Notes: a model not told the origin generated them from the letters alone. Counted from the first letter of the stretch, positions 42,332-52,037 are shown. The stretch: 54,402 bases of DNA from an uncultured Clostridia bacterium (GCA_948976265.1 CARFUA010000004.1:94851-149252), one strand, 5' to 3'. Numbers and translations: made by a program.

Positions 42332-44000
42332 GTTTCCTCCATTCCATACTAATTTTATTAGCCGCTTCAGGGCGTTTTGTATTTAAAAATTGATTGCGTC
42401 GCTGACGTTTCCAAACGGGTTTCATGATATAACCATTGTTTTCATTCAAGTTCTCAAATGGAATATAAGGAGCAAAATAAGGAACGCCAAAGGAACTTAG
42501 ATTGGTCAACAAAATAAAGTGTATGAAAAAACCAAGTGCGATTCCTAAAAATCCAGCTAAAAATCCTAAAACAATGTAAAAAAATCGATAAATTCGAATT
42601 GATGAAGTCAAGGAAAAATCAGGGATTGCAAAACCACAAATTCCAGTAAAAGCAACCACGATAATTAAAATCGGACTCACGATACTAGCGGAAACTGCAG
42701 CATCTCCCAAAATCAGAGCACCAATAATACCAATAGTCGTACTAAAAGAAGAGGAGACACGAAGTCCGGCTTCACGAATTAATTCGAAAGAAACTTCCAT
42801 AATCAAAATTTCAAAAATAACTGGAAATGGAATTGCTTCACGTGCATTTGCAATAGCAAACAGCAACTCTGATGGAATCAGCTCCTGATGGTAATTAGTA
42901 ATAGCCACATACAAGCCTGGTAAAAATATCGCAAAAAACAGAGCGATTCCTCGGATAAATTTCAAAAAATTCGTAAAATGATAATTCAAATTTCGATCTT
43001 CTGCAGAGCTCAAAAAGTCGATAAAAATAGCTGGTACAACTAATACAAAAGGTGTTCCATTCACAATAATAGCAACACGACCACTCAGAAGATAGGAACT
43101 AACACGGTCAGGTCTTTCAGTTGCAATTGTTTGTGGAAAGGTATTGTTTGGATTGTCTTTGATAAGTTGTTCTAACTGTCCAGAAGAAAGTAAAGAATCT
43201 ATTTTTAAATTGTTGATACGATATTTTGTTTCTGCTACCAAATCGTCATTGGCAATATTTTGAATATAGCAAATTGCCACTTTTGTTTTGCTGACTTTTC
43301 CAACTTCGACCTCTTCAATGACAAAGTTTTCATTATTAATAATTTTTCGAAGCAAAGAAGTGTTGATTCGAATATTTTCAACAAAAGCTTCTTGTGGACC
43401 ACGAATAATACTTTCTGTAATTGGTTCAGAGACACTTCTTCCTTTGAATCCTTTTGTTTCGACGCAAAAAGCGCATCCAACAGTATCTACAAAAAGAGCA
43501 CAAAATCCAGCATTTACTTTTGAAACAACTTCTTTGAACTCGGTTTCTTTCGAAATACTATTATGTGGAATTAAACCATTGTAGATAAAATTTTCTAGAT
43601 TAATGCGTGGAGTTCTTGGATTTTTGATAGAAATTCTGCCAGGTTTATTCGCATTTTCTTGTTCTTTCATGGTAATAGAATTTTTCAGTAATAAAGGTTG
43701 TAGAACCGATTCGGTGATCGTGCTTTCATCGACCATTCCATCAATAAACAAAAGAGCCGCTGCGACTTTTTTGTCCTGAACAGGTAGGGCAAATTTTCGA
43801 ATTTTAATATCACTATTGATTAATAAATTGTATTTTGTTTTTAAAAATTCGATATTGACAGAAAGAGAAGGATAGATTTTCTCAGCCGTAGGATTAACGT
43901 CAGATTCTGGCAGATTATTGGCTGTGTTTGGTAAAATAAATTCGTAATCTTCTTGTTCTGTATATCCAAATAATTGTTGAAAAAGATTTTTAATATTCAT
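42321..44000 (-). CDS. gerKA: GerA-family germinant receptor subunit
   Basis: 559 residues from the ATG at 43998-44000, which follows GGAG with good spacing (MNIKNLFQQLFGY); an upstream in-frame extension lacks a site. Soluble N-terminal domain, then five or six membrane helices (from about residue 330), including GIIGALILGDAAVSASIVSP and the conserved ELIREAGLRVSSSFSTTIG. These genes plus Spo0A show that the organism makes spores, or has recently descended from a spore former. Confidence 0.94.
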   Translation of the reverse strand: MNIKNLFQQLFGYTEQEDYEFILPNTANNLPESDVNPTAEKIYPSLSVNIEFLKTKYNLLINSDIKIRKFALPVQDKKVAAALLFIDGMVDESTITESVLQPLLLKNSITMKEQENANKPGRISIKNPRTPRINLENFIYNGLIPHNSISKETEFKEVVSKVNAGFCALFVDTVGCAFCVETKGFKGRSVSEPITESIIRGPQEAFVENIRINTSLLRKIINNENFVIEEVEVGKVSKTKVAICYIQNIANDDLVAETKYRINNLKIDSLLSSGQLEQLIKDNPNNTFPQTIATERPDRVSSYLLSGRVAIIVNGTPFVLVVPAIFIDFLSSAEDRNLNYHFTNFLKFIRGIALFFAIFLPGLYVAITNYHQELIPSELLFAIANAREAIPFPVIFEILIMEVSFELIREAGLRVSSSFSTTIGIIGALILGDAAVSASIVSPILIIVVAFTGICGFAIPDFSLTSSIRIYRFFYIVLGFLAGFLGIALGFFIHFILLTNLSSFGVPYFAPYIPFENLNENNGYIMKPVWKRQRRNQFLNTKRPEAANKISMEWRKHVK

Positions 44001-44071
44001 AATTTCTCCATAAAATGTATTTTTGAATAGTATTTGTATTTTCGTGAAAATTATGCAAATAGATTTATGAA

Positions 44072-44100
44072 TTGACATAATTTATATTTTGTTATATAAT
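44072..44100 (+). promoter_or_regulatory. Promoter of accessory gene 44178
   Basis: TTGACA (44072-44077), 17-base spacer, TATAAT (44095-44100). A hairpin (AACCGAT ... ATCGGTT, about 44111-44153) lies in the leader. Confidence 0.8.
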
Positions 44101-44177
44101 ATATCGTATGAACCGATTTAGAAAAAATCTCTTCCTAAAGTTTCATCGGTTTAAATAAAAAAGGAGATGGAAGCATC

Positions 44178-44570
44178 ATGGAACAGAAAACAGGCAAAAA
44201 AATTTTTTTAGGGCAAATACAACGACTGCCAAATCGGCGGAAGTATCAGACAAGAAATACTGACTTGGAAGTTAATCTTGACCTTGTTTTTGAAAAAGGT
44301 CCGTTGAATTTGATCGTGGCTGATATACCAAAACAATTATGGTTTCAATGTATTTTGGGTATAAGTTTAACAACAGAACGGGACGAAGGAGTTATTTATT
44401 ACACAGATGAACAGGTTTGGAATCTGGAAGATGAAGAAACAAAGCGAAAGATTGAGCGAATTAAAGAGCTTTTTCGCTGGCATGGTCATCATGAAGACTT
44501 ATCGCTTTTACAGCGGAGTACTCTTTTAGAGTATGCTAATTCAACAGAGCCAAATCTTTGGAAATTATAA
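44178..44570 (+). CDS. Unrecognised small accessory protein (130 aa), CGG-using
   Basis: Not recognised. The protein is soluble, mixed alpha/beta, with a basic N terminus (IQRLPNRRKYQTRN), a hydrophobic core (LWFQCILGISLTT) and a final helix rich in Arg/Leu. It has an AGGAGA site, consensus promoter and terminator, and stands alone between the ger operon and the TetR gene. Four in-frame CGG codons in 130 (two adjacent in NRRKY) and frequent CTG/GAC distinguish it from the native genes, so it is probably acquired. No transposase or att site is visible around it. Confidence 0.65.
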   Translation: MEQKTGKKIFLGQIQRLPNRRKYQTRNTDLEVNLDLVFEKGPLNLIVADIPKQLWFQCILGISLTTERDEGVIYYTDEQVWNLEDEETKRKIERIKELFRWHGHHEDLSLLQRSTLLEYANSTEPNLWKL

Positions 44571-44596
44571 GTTAAAGGAAGAGAAAAAGCAAAATA

Positions 44597-44640
44597 GAAT
44601 TGCCATGACATAGAAATTTGGATGTTGTGGCAATTTTTCT
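44597..44640 (+). terminator. Terminator after 44178
   Basis: AATTGCC with GGCAATT plus inner ACA/TGT pairs, then TTTTT. It could also serve the convergent TetR gene. Confidence 0.75.
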
Positions 44641-44664
44641 GTCCAAAGAAAAATAGAGAAGATT

Positions 44665-45216
44665 TTACCCAAAAATCTTCTCAAACCATTTTTTTGCATT
44701 TACTAATAATTCTTCCAAACAATAATCACACTGATTACGAAAATAACTCAACAAAGTAGAAATGACTCCATTAACAAAAAAGCAAACATCTAATTCCAAA
44801 TCATGATAAAAACAAATATCTTTCAAAGCAAAATAAATTTTCTTAATTGCTATTTTTCGAAGCTTTTCCAAAAAGAAAAGAGTTTCATTAGAAGATAATA
44901 ACATTTTATAGATTTCCTCATTCTTTTTTAGACACATAATAATTTCATCAAAATAATCCAGAATATCTTGCTTTGTGTACAAAATTTTATCTTCACAAGT
45001 AAGTAAGTCAATCGTTTCTAATTCATAATCTTTGGCAACTTCATAAATATCGTCATAATGCGTATAAAATGTGCTTCTGGTGATATCGGCTCTTTTGACA
45101 AGTTCAGTTACCGTTATTTTATTTAATTCCTTTTTTTCCTGCATTAATTCTGCAAAAACAGTCTTAATTAAAGTGCGTGTTTTTCGGGAAGAAGCATTTA
45201 CTCCTTGTACTTTCAT
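44665..45216 (-). CDS. TetR-family regulator divergent from the MMPL exporter
   Basis: 183 residues: N-terminal HTH with NKITVTELVKRADITRSTFYTHYDDIYEV and a TetR-type C-terminal domain. It reads away from the exporter gene at 45394, the classic layout for a repressor of an efflux pump. A palindrome at 45292-45313 lies between the genes. The ATG follows GAAAGGATG. Confidence 0.9.
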   Translation of the reverse strand: MKVQGVNASSRKTRTLIKTVFAELMQEKKELNKITVTELVKRADITRSTFYTHYDDIYEVAKDYELETIDLLTCEDKILYTKQDILDYFDEIIMCLKKNEEIYKMLLSSNETLFFLEKLRKIAIKKIYFALKDICFYHDLELDVCFFVNGVISTLLSYFRNQCDYCLEELLVNAKKWFEKIFG

Positions 45217-45246
45217 ATGGCACCATCCTTTCCTAAGATTTTTTCT

Positions 45247-45275
45247 ATTATAGCACAGTTTCTGGGAAAAATAAA
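45247..45275 (-). promoter_or_regulatory. Promoter of the TetR gene
   Basis: On the minus strand TTTATT (45270-45275), 17-base spacer, TATAAT (45247-45252) with TGC before it (extended -10). Confidence 0.65.
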
Positions 45276-45291
45276 TAGACAGTTTTTGGCT

Positions 45292-45313
45292 AAGTGTCCG
45301 AATTTAGACACTT
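45292..45313. promoter_or_regulatory. Candidate TetR operator palindrome
   Basis: AAGTGTC (45292-45298) and GACACTT (45307-45313) form a perfect 7-bp inverted repeat with an 8-base centre, located between the divergent TetR and exporter genes. Confidence 0.6.
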
Positions 45314-45393
45314 TTTTAAAATTTATTCTTTCCTTTCTAACATAATGTGCGTATAATAAAAAATAGTCAGAAAAAGAAAGGGATGATTCGAAT

Positions 45394-48300
45394 TTGAAAA
45401 AAGTGACAGATTTTATCATTAACAAAAGATATTTTGTATTAACAACATTTGTAATACTATCCATTTTATCCATTTATTTTTCAAGCCAGGTTCAAATCAA
45501 TTATGACTTAGCAGAATATTTGCCAGATACTTCTGAAACAAGAATCGGCTTAGATATTATGGAAAATAACATGGAGGCTCTTGAAAGTAGTTCTTTTAAC
45601 TTAATGTTTCAAAATTTAAGCGAGAAGGAAAAGCCAGAAATTAAAAACTATTTAGAAAATGTGGCTGGAGTTTCGAATGTTCAATACGATGAAACCGAAA
45701 ATTATAATAAAGAAAACGCCACACTCTATATTATCAAGGTAGATGCAGATGAGGAATCAGAAATTGCTACTAATGTTTATCAGGAAATTACAGAACATTT
45801 CGAAGATTATGAAATAGATACTAGTGGTGCTATTTCAGACCGAAACAAAGTTGTACTACCTGTCTGGATTGTCGTTTTAGCCGTATTTTGTGCTTTACTT
45901 ATCTTAATCATTATGAGTGATTCTTATGTAGAACCTTTTTTGTTTTTAACAGCCATTTTAATGGGCGTTGTATTAAATAAAGGAACCAATATTCTATTTA
46001 AGAATGTTTCTAACATAACCGATTCCATTGTTGCGATTTTACAATTAGCTTTGTCAATGGATTATTCCATTATGTTGATGAATCGCTATCATCAAGAAAA
46101 AGAAAAATATGATAGTAAAATTGAAGCAATGAAAGAAGCACTCTATCATGCTTTTGGTTCGATTGCCAGTAGTTCGGTTACGACAATTGTAGGACTTTTA
46201 GCTTTAGTTTTTATGAGTTTTACAATTGGGCGAGATTTAGGTTTTGTTTTAGCAAAAGGTGTGTTATTTAGTTTAATCAGTATTTTCTTTGTATTACCAG
46301 CACTTATTTTGATTTTCGATTCTGCAATTAACAAAACCAAAAAGAAAAGCCCATGCTTTCATTTGGAAGTCTTGGGAAAATTTAGTTATCGTATGAGACC
46401 AATTTCTGCTATTTTGTTTATTGTATTTTTAGTTGGCAGTTTTTTACTCAAAGGAAATTTAGGAATTTTATATACTGATTCTGAAGAAAATGAAATTTCT
46501 AAAATATTTACCGAAAACAACCAAATGGCAATTATTTATCGAAACGAGGACGAAGAAAAAATAGTAACCTTATTAGCAGAATTGGAAAAACAGGACAAAG
46601 TAGATGACGTATTGGCTTTGCGGAAATACCATACAGCAACCATTAACCTATAATGAATTAAACCAAAAATGCAAGGATTTAGGTTCTGATATTGAACTAG
46701 AGGATGACCTCTTCAAAATTCTTTATTACAACTATTATAATCCGCAAGAAGATAATTGCATGACATTTCAAGAATTCCTTCATTTTATTCAAACCAAAGT
46801 TTATACTAATGAAAAAATGAAGGACCAGCTAAGTGAAACCGCAAAACAAAATATTGATCGATTAGCCCATTTTACAACCGAAAGTGCTATGAATCAATTA
46901 CATACACCAGATGAAATAGCAAATCTTTTACAAATTGACACAAAACAAGTAGAAGATGTTTTAATTTATTATAATGCGAAACATAACAATTTAAAATTGA
47001 GTGTCGCTGAATTTATTGATTTTATTCAACATGATATTTTAACCAATCCAGAATATGCAGGTAAAATCACAAAAAGTAATCAAGAAAAGCTAAAAGTATT
47101 AGCCCAATTTACAAATAGCAACATTAATCAGACTAAAATAACAAGTCAAGATATGGCAAAATTATTTGACCTAGATAGTGCAACCATGGAACAACTGTAC
47201 CAATATTATGGTAGTTTTAATACAATAACTACACATTTAACCATCAGAGAATTTTCAGATTTTGTATTAAGTGAAATGTTGAATAATCCACAATATGCAG
47301 GAAATTTTGATGAAGAAACTGTACAAAATATTAAAATTTTAAATACTTTTAGCAATTTAGATACAATTACAAGAGAAATGAATGCTACAGAATTGGTCAA
47401 TGTATTTAGAATGGATGAAAATTTAATGAAGCAATTATTATTGCTAAAATATAGTACAATAGATACAGGAAGTACAAAGTCGATTTCAGAATTTGTTAAG
47501 GAGGTCGTGTTATTAAAACAGAATACGCATTATTTAGATGATGTAGAGATGAGCAGTTTAGAAACTTTGGCAGTTTTTGCTCAAAATGAAAATGACCTAA
47601 ATGTAAGAAAAATGAATCAAAAAAATTTAGCTAGTTTATTTAATCCTATTCGAAATGGACTTGTTGAAAATATTTATTTATTAGCAGGTTTACCAGAAGA
47701 ATATTGCATGACACCACAAGAATTTATCAATTTAGTATTAACCAGCTTAGGAAATACGACACAAAATAGCATAGATGGAAGTATGTTTTCACTTGACTCA
47801 AATACCTTGCATCAATTAAACCTTTTAAAAGTAGTAATTGACGATTCAGTTGCCAGCAATAAAACAAAGTATTCTGCAAGTCAAATTTCGCAAATTTTAG
47901 GACTTCCAGAATCTCAAATGTATTCCATTTATGCCTTGATTGATTTTTCACAAAACCGTATCCAAAATTGGAAAATAGCACCAAATGAATTGGTTAATCT
48001 TGTATTAGCCAATTCGAATAATCCTAATATCGCATCTAATTTTTCAGAAAATACGTTAGAAAAATTGAAATTACTAAACAACATTATGACTAGCGCCATC
48101 CAAAATAAAAATTACAATTACAATGAACTTGCAACATTAATTGGAATAGAAGAAAATAAAGTAAAAAGTATTTTTACTTTATATCAAATCAATCATACGA
48201 CCTTTACCTTAGCACCAAACGAATTTGTGAATTTTGTATTGCTTCATCAAAAGGATAAAGCATTGGAAAATCATTTGAATGTTGAAAAAATTAAGGATTT

Positions 48301-49507
48301 GCAAACTGTACAATCGGTTATAGAAGGCGTAAAAATAGGAAAAAAATATACCAGTTTGCAATTAGCAAATTTATTAGGAATTCCAAAAGAAGATTTAGAA
48401 TTGATGTATGGTTTGCATATTTCAAAACAAACAAAAGCACAGACAATTTCAGTCCAAGAATTTGTTCAATTTTTACTAAACGATGTAGTAACCAATCCAG
48501 AATACGCAAGCAACTTTGACACCGAAAAGACAGCAAAATTAACCACGCTTCGTGGAATTATGAACGCAACTATAAATGATATACATTACACCAAAGATGA
48601 AATCTTCACAATTTTAGCTGTTTTAACAGATTCGCTTGATAAAAACACAGTGGATTTATTATACGTTTTCTATGGAAGCGACCAATCCTATGATACCAGT
48701 TGGACCATGACTGTGGAAGAATTTGTTCAGTTCTTAAATGAAACGATTTTACAAGATACTCGATTTGATGATTTTCTAGAAGAGGAAATGCGACAAAACA
48801 TTTTAAAAGCAAAAGATACCGTACAAAAAGCTAAAAATTTATTAGTTGGAAATGGATATTCTCGCATTGTGCTTAATACAAAATTTGTACCAGAATCAGA
48901 AGAAACATTCTCGTTTATCCAAAAAGTGAAAAATTTGTTTCAGGAAAATGTAGAGGAATGTTATATCATTGGAGATTCACCAATGGCTTATGAAATGAGT
49001 CAAACATTTAATAACGAATTAAATTTCATTACAATTTTAACCATGATAGCAATATTTGTTGTAGTAGCTATTACGTTTAAATCCATTATTTTGCCAGTTA
49101 TTTTGGTGCTTACCATCCAGTGCGCTGTTTATTTAACTATGGGAATTTTGTCATTATCTGGTGGAACCGTTTATTTTATCGCACTACTAATTGTACAAAG
49201 TATTTTAATGGGAGCAACCATTGATTACGCGATTTTGTATGCATCCTATTATATAGAACATCGAAAAACAATGCCGATTCAAGAAGCAATCATTCATTCT
49301 TATAATCAGTCAATTCATACAATTTTGACATCTGCTTCTATTTTAGTAATTGTAACATTAATTGTGGGACATTTTGCATCAGCCATTGCCGCTAAAATTT
49401 GTATAACCATATCAAAAGGAACATTTTGCTCAACCATTTTAATTTTGCTATTATTGCCATCTGTCATTGCGATGTGGGATAAGATTATTATAAAAAAACA
49501 AAAATAA
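45394..49507 (+). CDS. Giant MMPL/RND-type exporter with tandem helical repeats, split by a +1 frameshift at a CGG codon
   Basis: Start is TTG (45394) after AAAGGGATGA. The zero frame (419 residues) has the first RND half: helix at 12-30, periplasm-like domain, five to six membrane helices (about 150-360) with LSMDYSIMLMNRYH. The +1 frame after the in-frame CGG (46621-46623) continues LAL-G-NTIQQPLTYNELNQK to 49507, giving 1370 residues. The second half starts with eight or nine repeats of about 75-80 residues (E-F-(V/I)-x-F-(V/I)-L ... N-P-E-Y-A-x-N-F ... L) and ends with the matching membrane domain (GATIDYAILYASYY). MMPL proteins move lipids or drugs by proton motive force. The tetR gene opposite suggests inducible export. 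Confidence 0.85.
46621..46624 (+). other. CGG +1 frameshift site in the MMPL exporter (CGG-A)
   Basis: Context is GCT TTG CGG AAA. Skipping C gives GGA AAT ACC and joins the two halves without loss. The zero frame stops 30 bases later. Confidence 0.85.
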
Positions 49508-49508
49508 A

Positions 49509-49535
49509 AACAAGGTAAAAATACCTTGTTTTTTG
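49509..49535 (+). terminator. Terminator of the MMPL gene
   Basis: AACAAGGTA (49509-49517) with TACCTTGTT (49522-49530) and T run. Confidence 0.85.
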
Positions 49536-49583
49536 CATAGCCAATATGATATAATAGTGGACAAATAATTAATAGGAGGAAAC

Positions 49584-51539
49584 ATGTTCAAATTACATTC
49601 TGAATACAAACCAACTGGCGACCAGCCAAAAGCAATTGAATATTTAAGCAAAGGAATTCAAGATGGTAAAAAATTCCAAACACTTCTAGGTGTTACAGGT
49701 TCTGGTAAAACTTTCACAATGGCAAATATCATTGAAAGAACCCAAAAACCAACTTTAGTTTTAGCTCATAATAAAACATTAGCTGGACAACTATATTCCG
49801 AATTCAAAGAATTCTTCCCAGAAAATCGAGTAGAATATTTTGTGTCCTATTACGACTATTATCAACCAGAAAGCTATATTCCATCTTCTGATACGTATAT
49901 CGAAAAAGACTCTTCCATCAATGATGAAATCGATAAGCTTCGTCATTCTGCAACCTTATCGTTATTTGAAGGAAACGATGTTATTATTGTTGCTTCCGTA
50001 TCTTGTATCTATGGATTGGGTGATCCAGAAGACTATCAAGAAATGGTATTATCTTTACGACCTGGAATGAATCAATCTAGAGATGAAGTCATGAAAAAAT
50101 TAGTAAACATGCAATATAGTCGAAATGAAATGGATTTTAAACGAGGAACCTTTCGTGCCAAAGGTGATGTGCTTGAAATTTATCCTTCTTCTCAAAGTGA
50201 AGCTGCTGTTCGTATTGAATTTTGGGGAGATGAAATTGAGAAAATTCATGAAATCAATCCATTAACTGGAAAATCGAATGGAGCGAGAAATCATATTTTA
50301 TTACCACCAGCTTCGCAATATGTAACCAATCGAGCCAAGCTAGAAAAAGCACTTATTTCCATTGAAGAAGAAATGGAAGAACGTGTAAAATATTTCACAG
50401 AAAACAAAAAATTAATTGAAGCCCAAAGAATCGAAGAACGAACGAATTTTGATATGGAAATGCTAAAAGAAACAGGGTTTTGTCAAGGTATTGAAAATTA
50501 TTCCAGACACATCAGCGGAAGGGAAGCGGGAAGTAGCCCCTATACTTTATTTGACTATTTTCCAGATGATTTTTTACTATTTATTGACGAATCACATGCC
50601 ACGATTCCCCAAGTCAGAGCCATGTATAATGGTGACCGTGCTCGTAAAGAATCACTTGTCAATTATGGTTTTAGACTTCCTTCTGCCTTTGATAATCGAC
50701 CTTTGAAATTTGAAGAATTTGAGCAAAAAATCAACAAAGTTGTCTTTGTTAGCGCTACACCAGCCGATTATGAAAAAGAACATGCCCAAAAAAATGTAGT
50801 AGAACAAATCATTCGTCCAACTGGATTATTAGATCCAAAAATTGAAGTCAAACCAACCGAAAACCAAATCGATGATTTAATAGAACAAATTCATTTACAA
50901 CTCGAAAAAGGTGACCGAACACTTGTTACAACTTTAACCAAAAAAATGGCAGAAGATTTAACCGCCTATTTGATAAATGCTGGATTACGTGTCAAATACA
51001 TGCATTCTGATACCAAAGCACTCGAAAGAATGGAAATTATCCGTGATTTACGAATTGGAGAATTTGATGTTTTAGTAGGAATTAACTTATTAAGAGAAGG
51101 ATTGGATATTCCAGAAGTTTCACTTGTTGCAATTTTAGATGCCGATAAAGAAGGATTCTTACGTTCCGAACGTTCCTTAATTCAAACCATTGGGCGTGCT
51201 GCTAGAAATACCGAAGGGCGAGTAGTTATGTATGCCGATGAATTAACAGATTCAATGGAAAAAGCCATCACAGAAACCAATCGTCGTCGTCAAATTCAAG
51301 AAGCTTATAATAAAGAACATGGAATCACACCACAAACCATTCGTAAATCAGTCCGCGATACTATTAAGGCAACGATTGTCGAAGATATTCAAAGTGAATA
51401 TGAAATTGGAAAAGAGGAAACCGTAGAAGAGATTGTTTCGAAATTGACAGATGAGATGCTAAAATATGCGAAAAATATGGAATTTGAGAAGGCAGCAGAA
51501 TTGAGAGATAAAATAAAAGAATTGGAAAAATTAATTTAA
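49584..51539 (+). CDS. uvrB: UvrB, excinuclease ABC subunit B
   Basis: 651 residues, the normal length. GDQPKAIEYLSKGI, Walker A LLGVTGSGKTFTMAN, the beta-hairpin region YYDYYQPESYIPSSDTYIEKD, DESH box (LLFIDESHATIPQ), helicase motif VLVGINLLREGLDIPEVSLVAILDADKEGFLRSERSLIQTIGRAARN, and a C-terminal UVR motif (LRDKIKELEKLI). It loads onto damaged DNA with UvrA and recruits UvrC. An AGGAGG site precedes the ATG; uvrA is not adjacent. Confidence 0.98.
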   Translation: MFKLHSEYKPTGDQPKAIEYLSKGIQDGKKFQTLLGVTGSGKTFTMANIIERTQKPTLVLAHNKTLAGQLYSEFKEFFPENRVEYFVSYYDYYQPESYIPSSDTYIEKDSSINDEIDKLRHSATLSLFEGNDVIIVASVSCIYGLGDPEDYQEMVLSLRPGMNQSRDEVMKKLVNMQYSRNEMDFKRGTFRAKGDVLEIYPSSQSEAAVRIEFWGDEIEKIHEINPLTGKSNGARNHILLPPASQYVTNRAKLEKALISIEEEMEERVKYFTENKKLIEAQRIEERTNFDMEMLKETGFCQGIENYSRHISGREAGSSPYTLFDYFPDDFLLFIDESHATIPQVRAMYNGDRARKESLVNYGFRLPSAFDNRPLKFEEFEQKINKVVFVSATPADYEKEHAQKNVVEQIIRPTGLLDPKIEVKPTENQIDDLIEQIHLQLEKGDRTLVTTLTKKMAEDLTAYLINAGLRVKYMHSDTKALERMEIIRDLRIGEFDVLVGINLLREGLDIPEVSLVAILDADKEGFLRSERSLIQTIGRAARNTEGRVVMYADELTDSMEKAITETNRRRQIQEAYNKEHGITPQTIRKSVRDTIKATIVEDIQSEYEIGKEETVEEIVSKLTDEMLKYAKNMEFEKAAELRDKIKELEKLI

Positions 51540-51541
51540 AG

Positions 51542-51577
51542 AAACGCCAGTTTTACGAAAGTAAAACTGGCGTTTTT
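51542..51577. terminator. uvrB terminator, GNRA-capped
   Basis: A 15-bp perfect stem closed by a GAAA loop (51542-51556 with 51561-51575), followed by T residues. It also separates the convergent accessory gene. Confidence 0.92.
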
Positions 51578-51588
51578 CGCATAAGGGA

Positions 51589-51933
51589 TTAACCCTGATA
51601 GAGAACTAAATCTGTCTCTACAAAAGGTTTATCAAATCGTTTGTATTTCCATATATGCGATTGTCGAACGAGTACCAAATTCGGTGTTACTAGCATTTGG
51701 ATGTCTGGGAAAAGTGGTTGCCAATGCTTGTAAGCGGCTGATATTAAAAGAATCGCCTCAGCTCTTGAGTGAAGGACCATAAAGCCAACTTCTTCAACTT
51801 CTGTTTTAATCAGACGTGCCAAATTGCTTTCCAGATTCATCAGGAATATTTCAGAGAGTAAAATATGTTGGATTTTAGCGGATTCCCGTAATTCTTTCGA
51901 CCACCATTTTGTTGCTATGTTGTAATAATTCAT
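51589..51933 (-). CDS. Unrecognised small accessory protein (114 aa)
   Basis: Not recognised. The start at 51931-51933 follows GAAGGAGG; an upstream in-frame ATG has no site. The protein is soluble, helical first half (WWSKELRESAKIQHILLSEIF) and beta-strand second half (QMLVTPNLVLVRQSHIWKYKRF). It has one in-frame CGG (ELRES), CTG-rich codon use and a promoter (51975-52003) almost identical to that of the accessory gene at 13766, which suggests common origin or control. It lies convergent to uvrB and divergent from secA. Confidence 0.65.
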   Translation of the reverse strand: MNYYNIATKWWSKELRESAKIQHILLSEIFLMNLESNLARLIKTEVEEVGFMVLHSRAEAILLISAAYKHWQPLFPDIQMLVTPNLVLVRQSHIWKYKRFDKPFVETDLVLYQG

Positions 51934-51974
51934 GCGGTTACCTCCTTCGCTTGCCAAAAAAATTTACAAAACAA

Positions 51975-52003
51975 ATTATATCATGGATTACATAATTTGT
52001 AAA
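51975..52003 (-). promoter_or_regulatory. Promoter of accessory gene 51589
   Basis: Minus-strand TTTACA (51998-52003), 17-base spacer starting AATTATGTAA, TATAAT (51975-51980). The first 16 bases are identical to the promoter at 13691. Confidence 0.8.
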
Positions 52004-52037
52004 GGCGTGAAAAAAATTATTTTTTTCGAATTACATC

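Noticed and set aside
11510..46624. Explaining the six +1 breaks as random sequencing or assembly insertions
   Set aside because: Random errors would fall in any codon position and any base. All six are a C (or G in a G run) at an in-frame CGG, always before a Gly codon, and native genes have no other CGG. Raw reads are still the decisive control.
11510..46624. Explaining the six broken genes as pseudogenes
   Set aside because: Both sides of each break are intact over hundreds of codons, and the set includes rpmE, pnp and topB. Decay would add stop codons and further indels.
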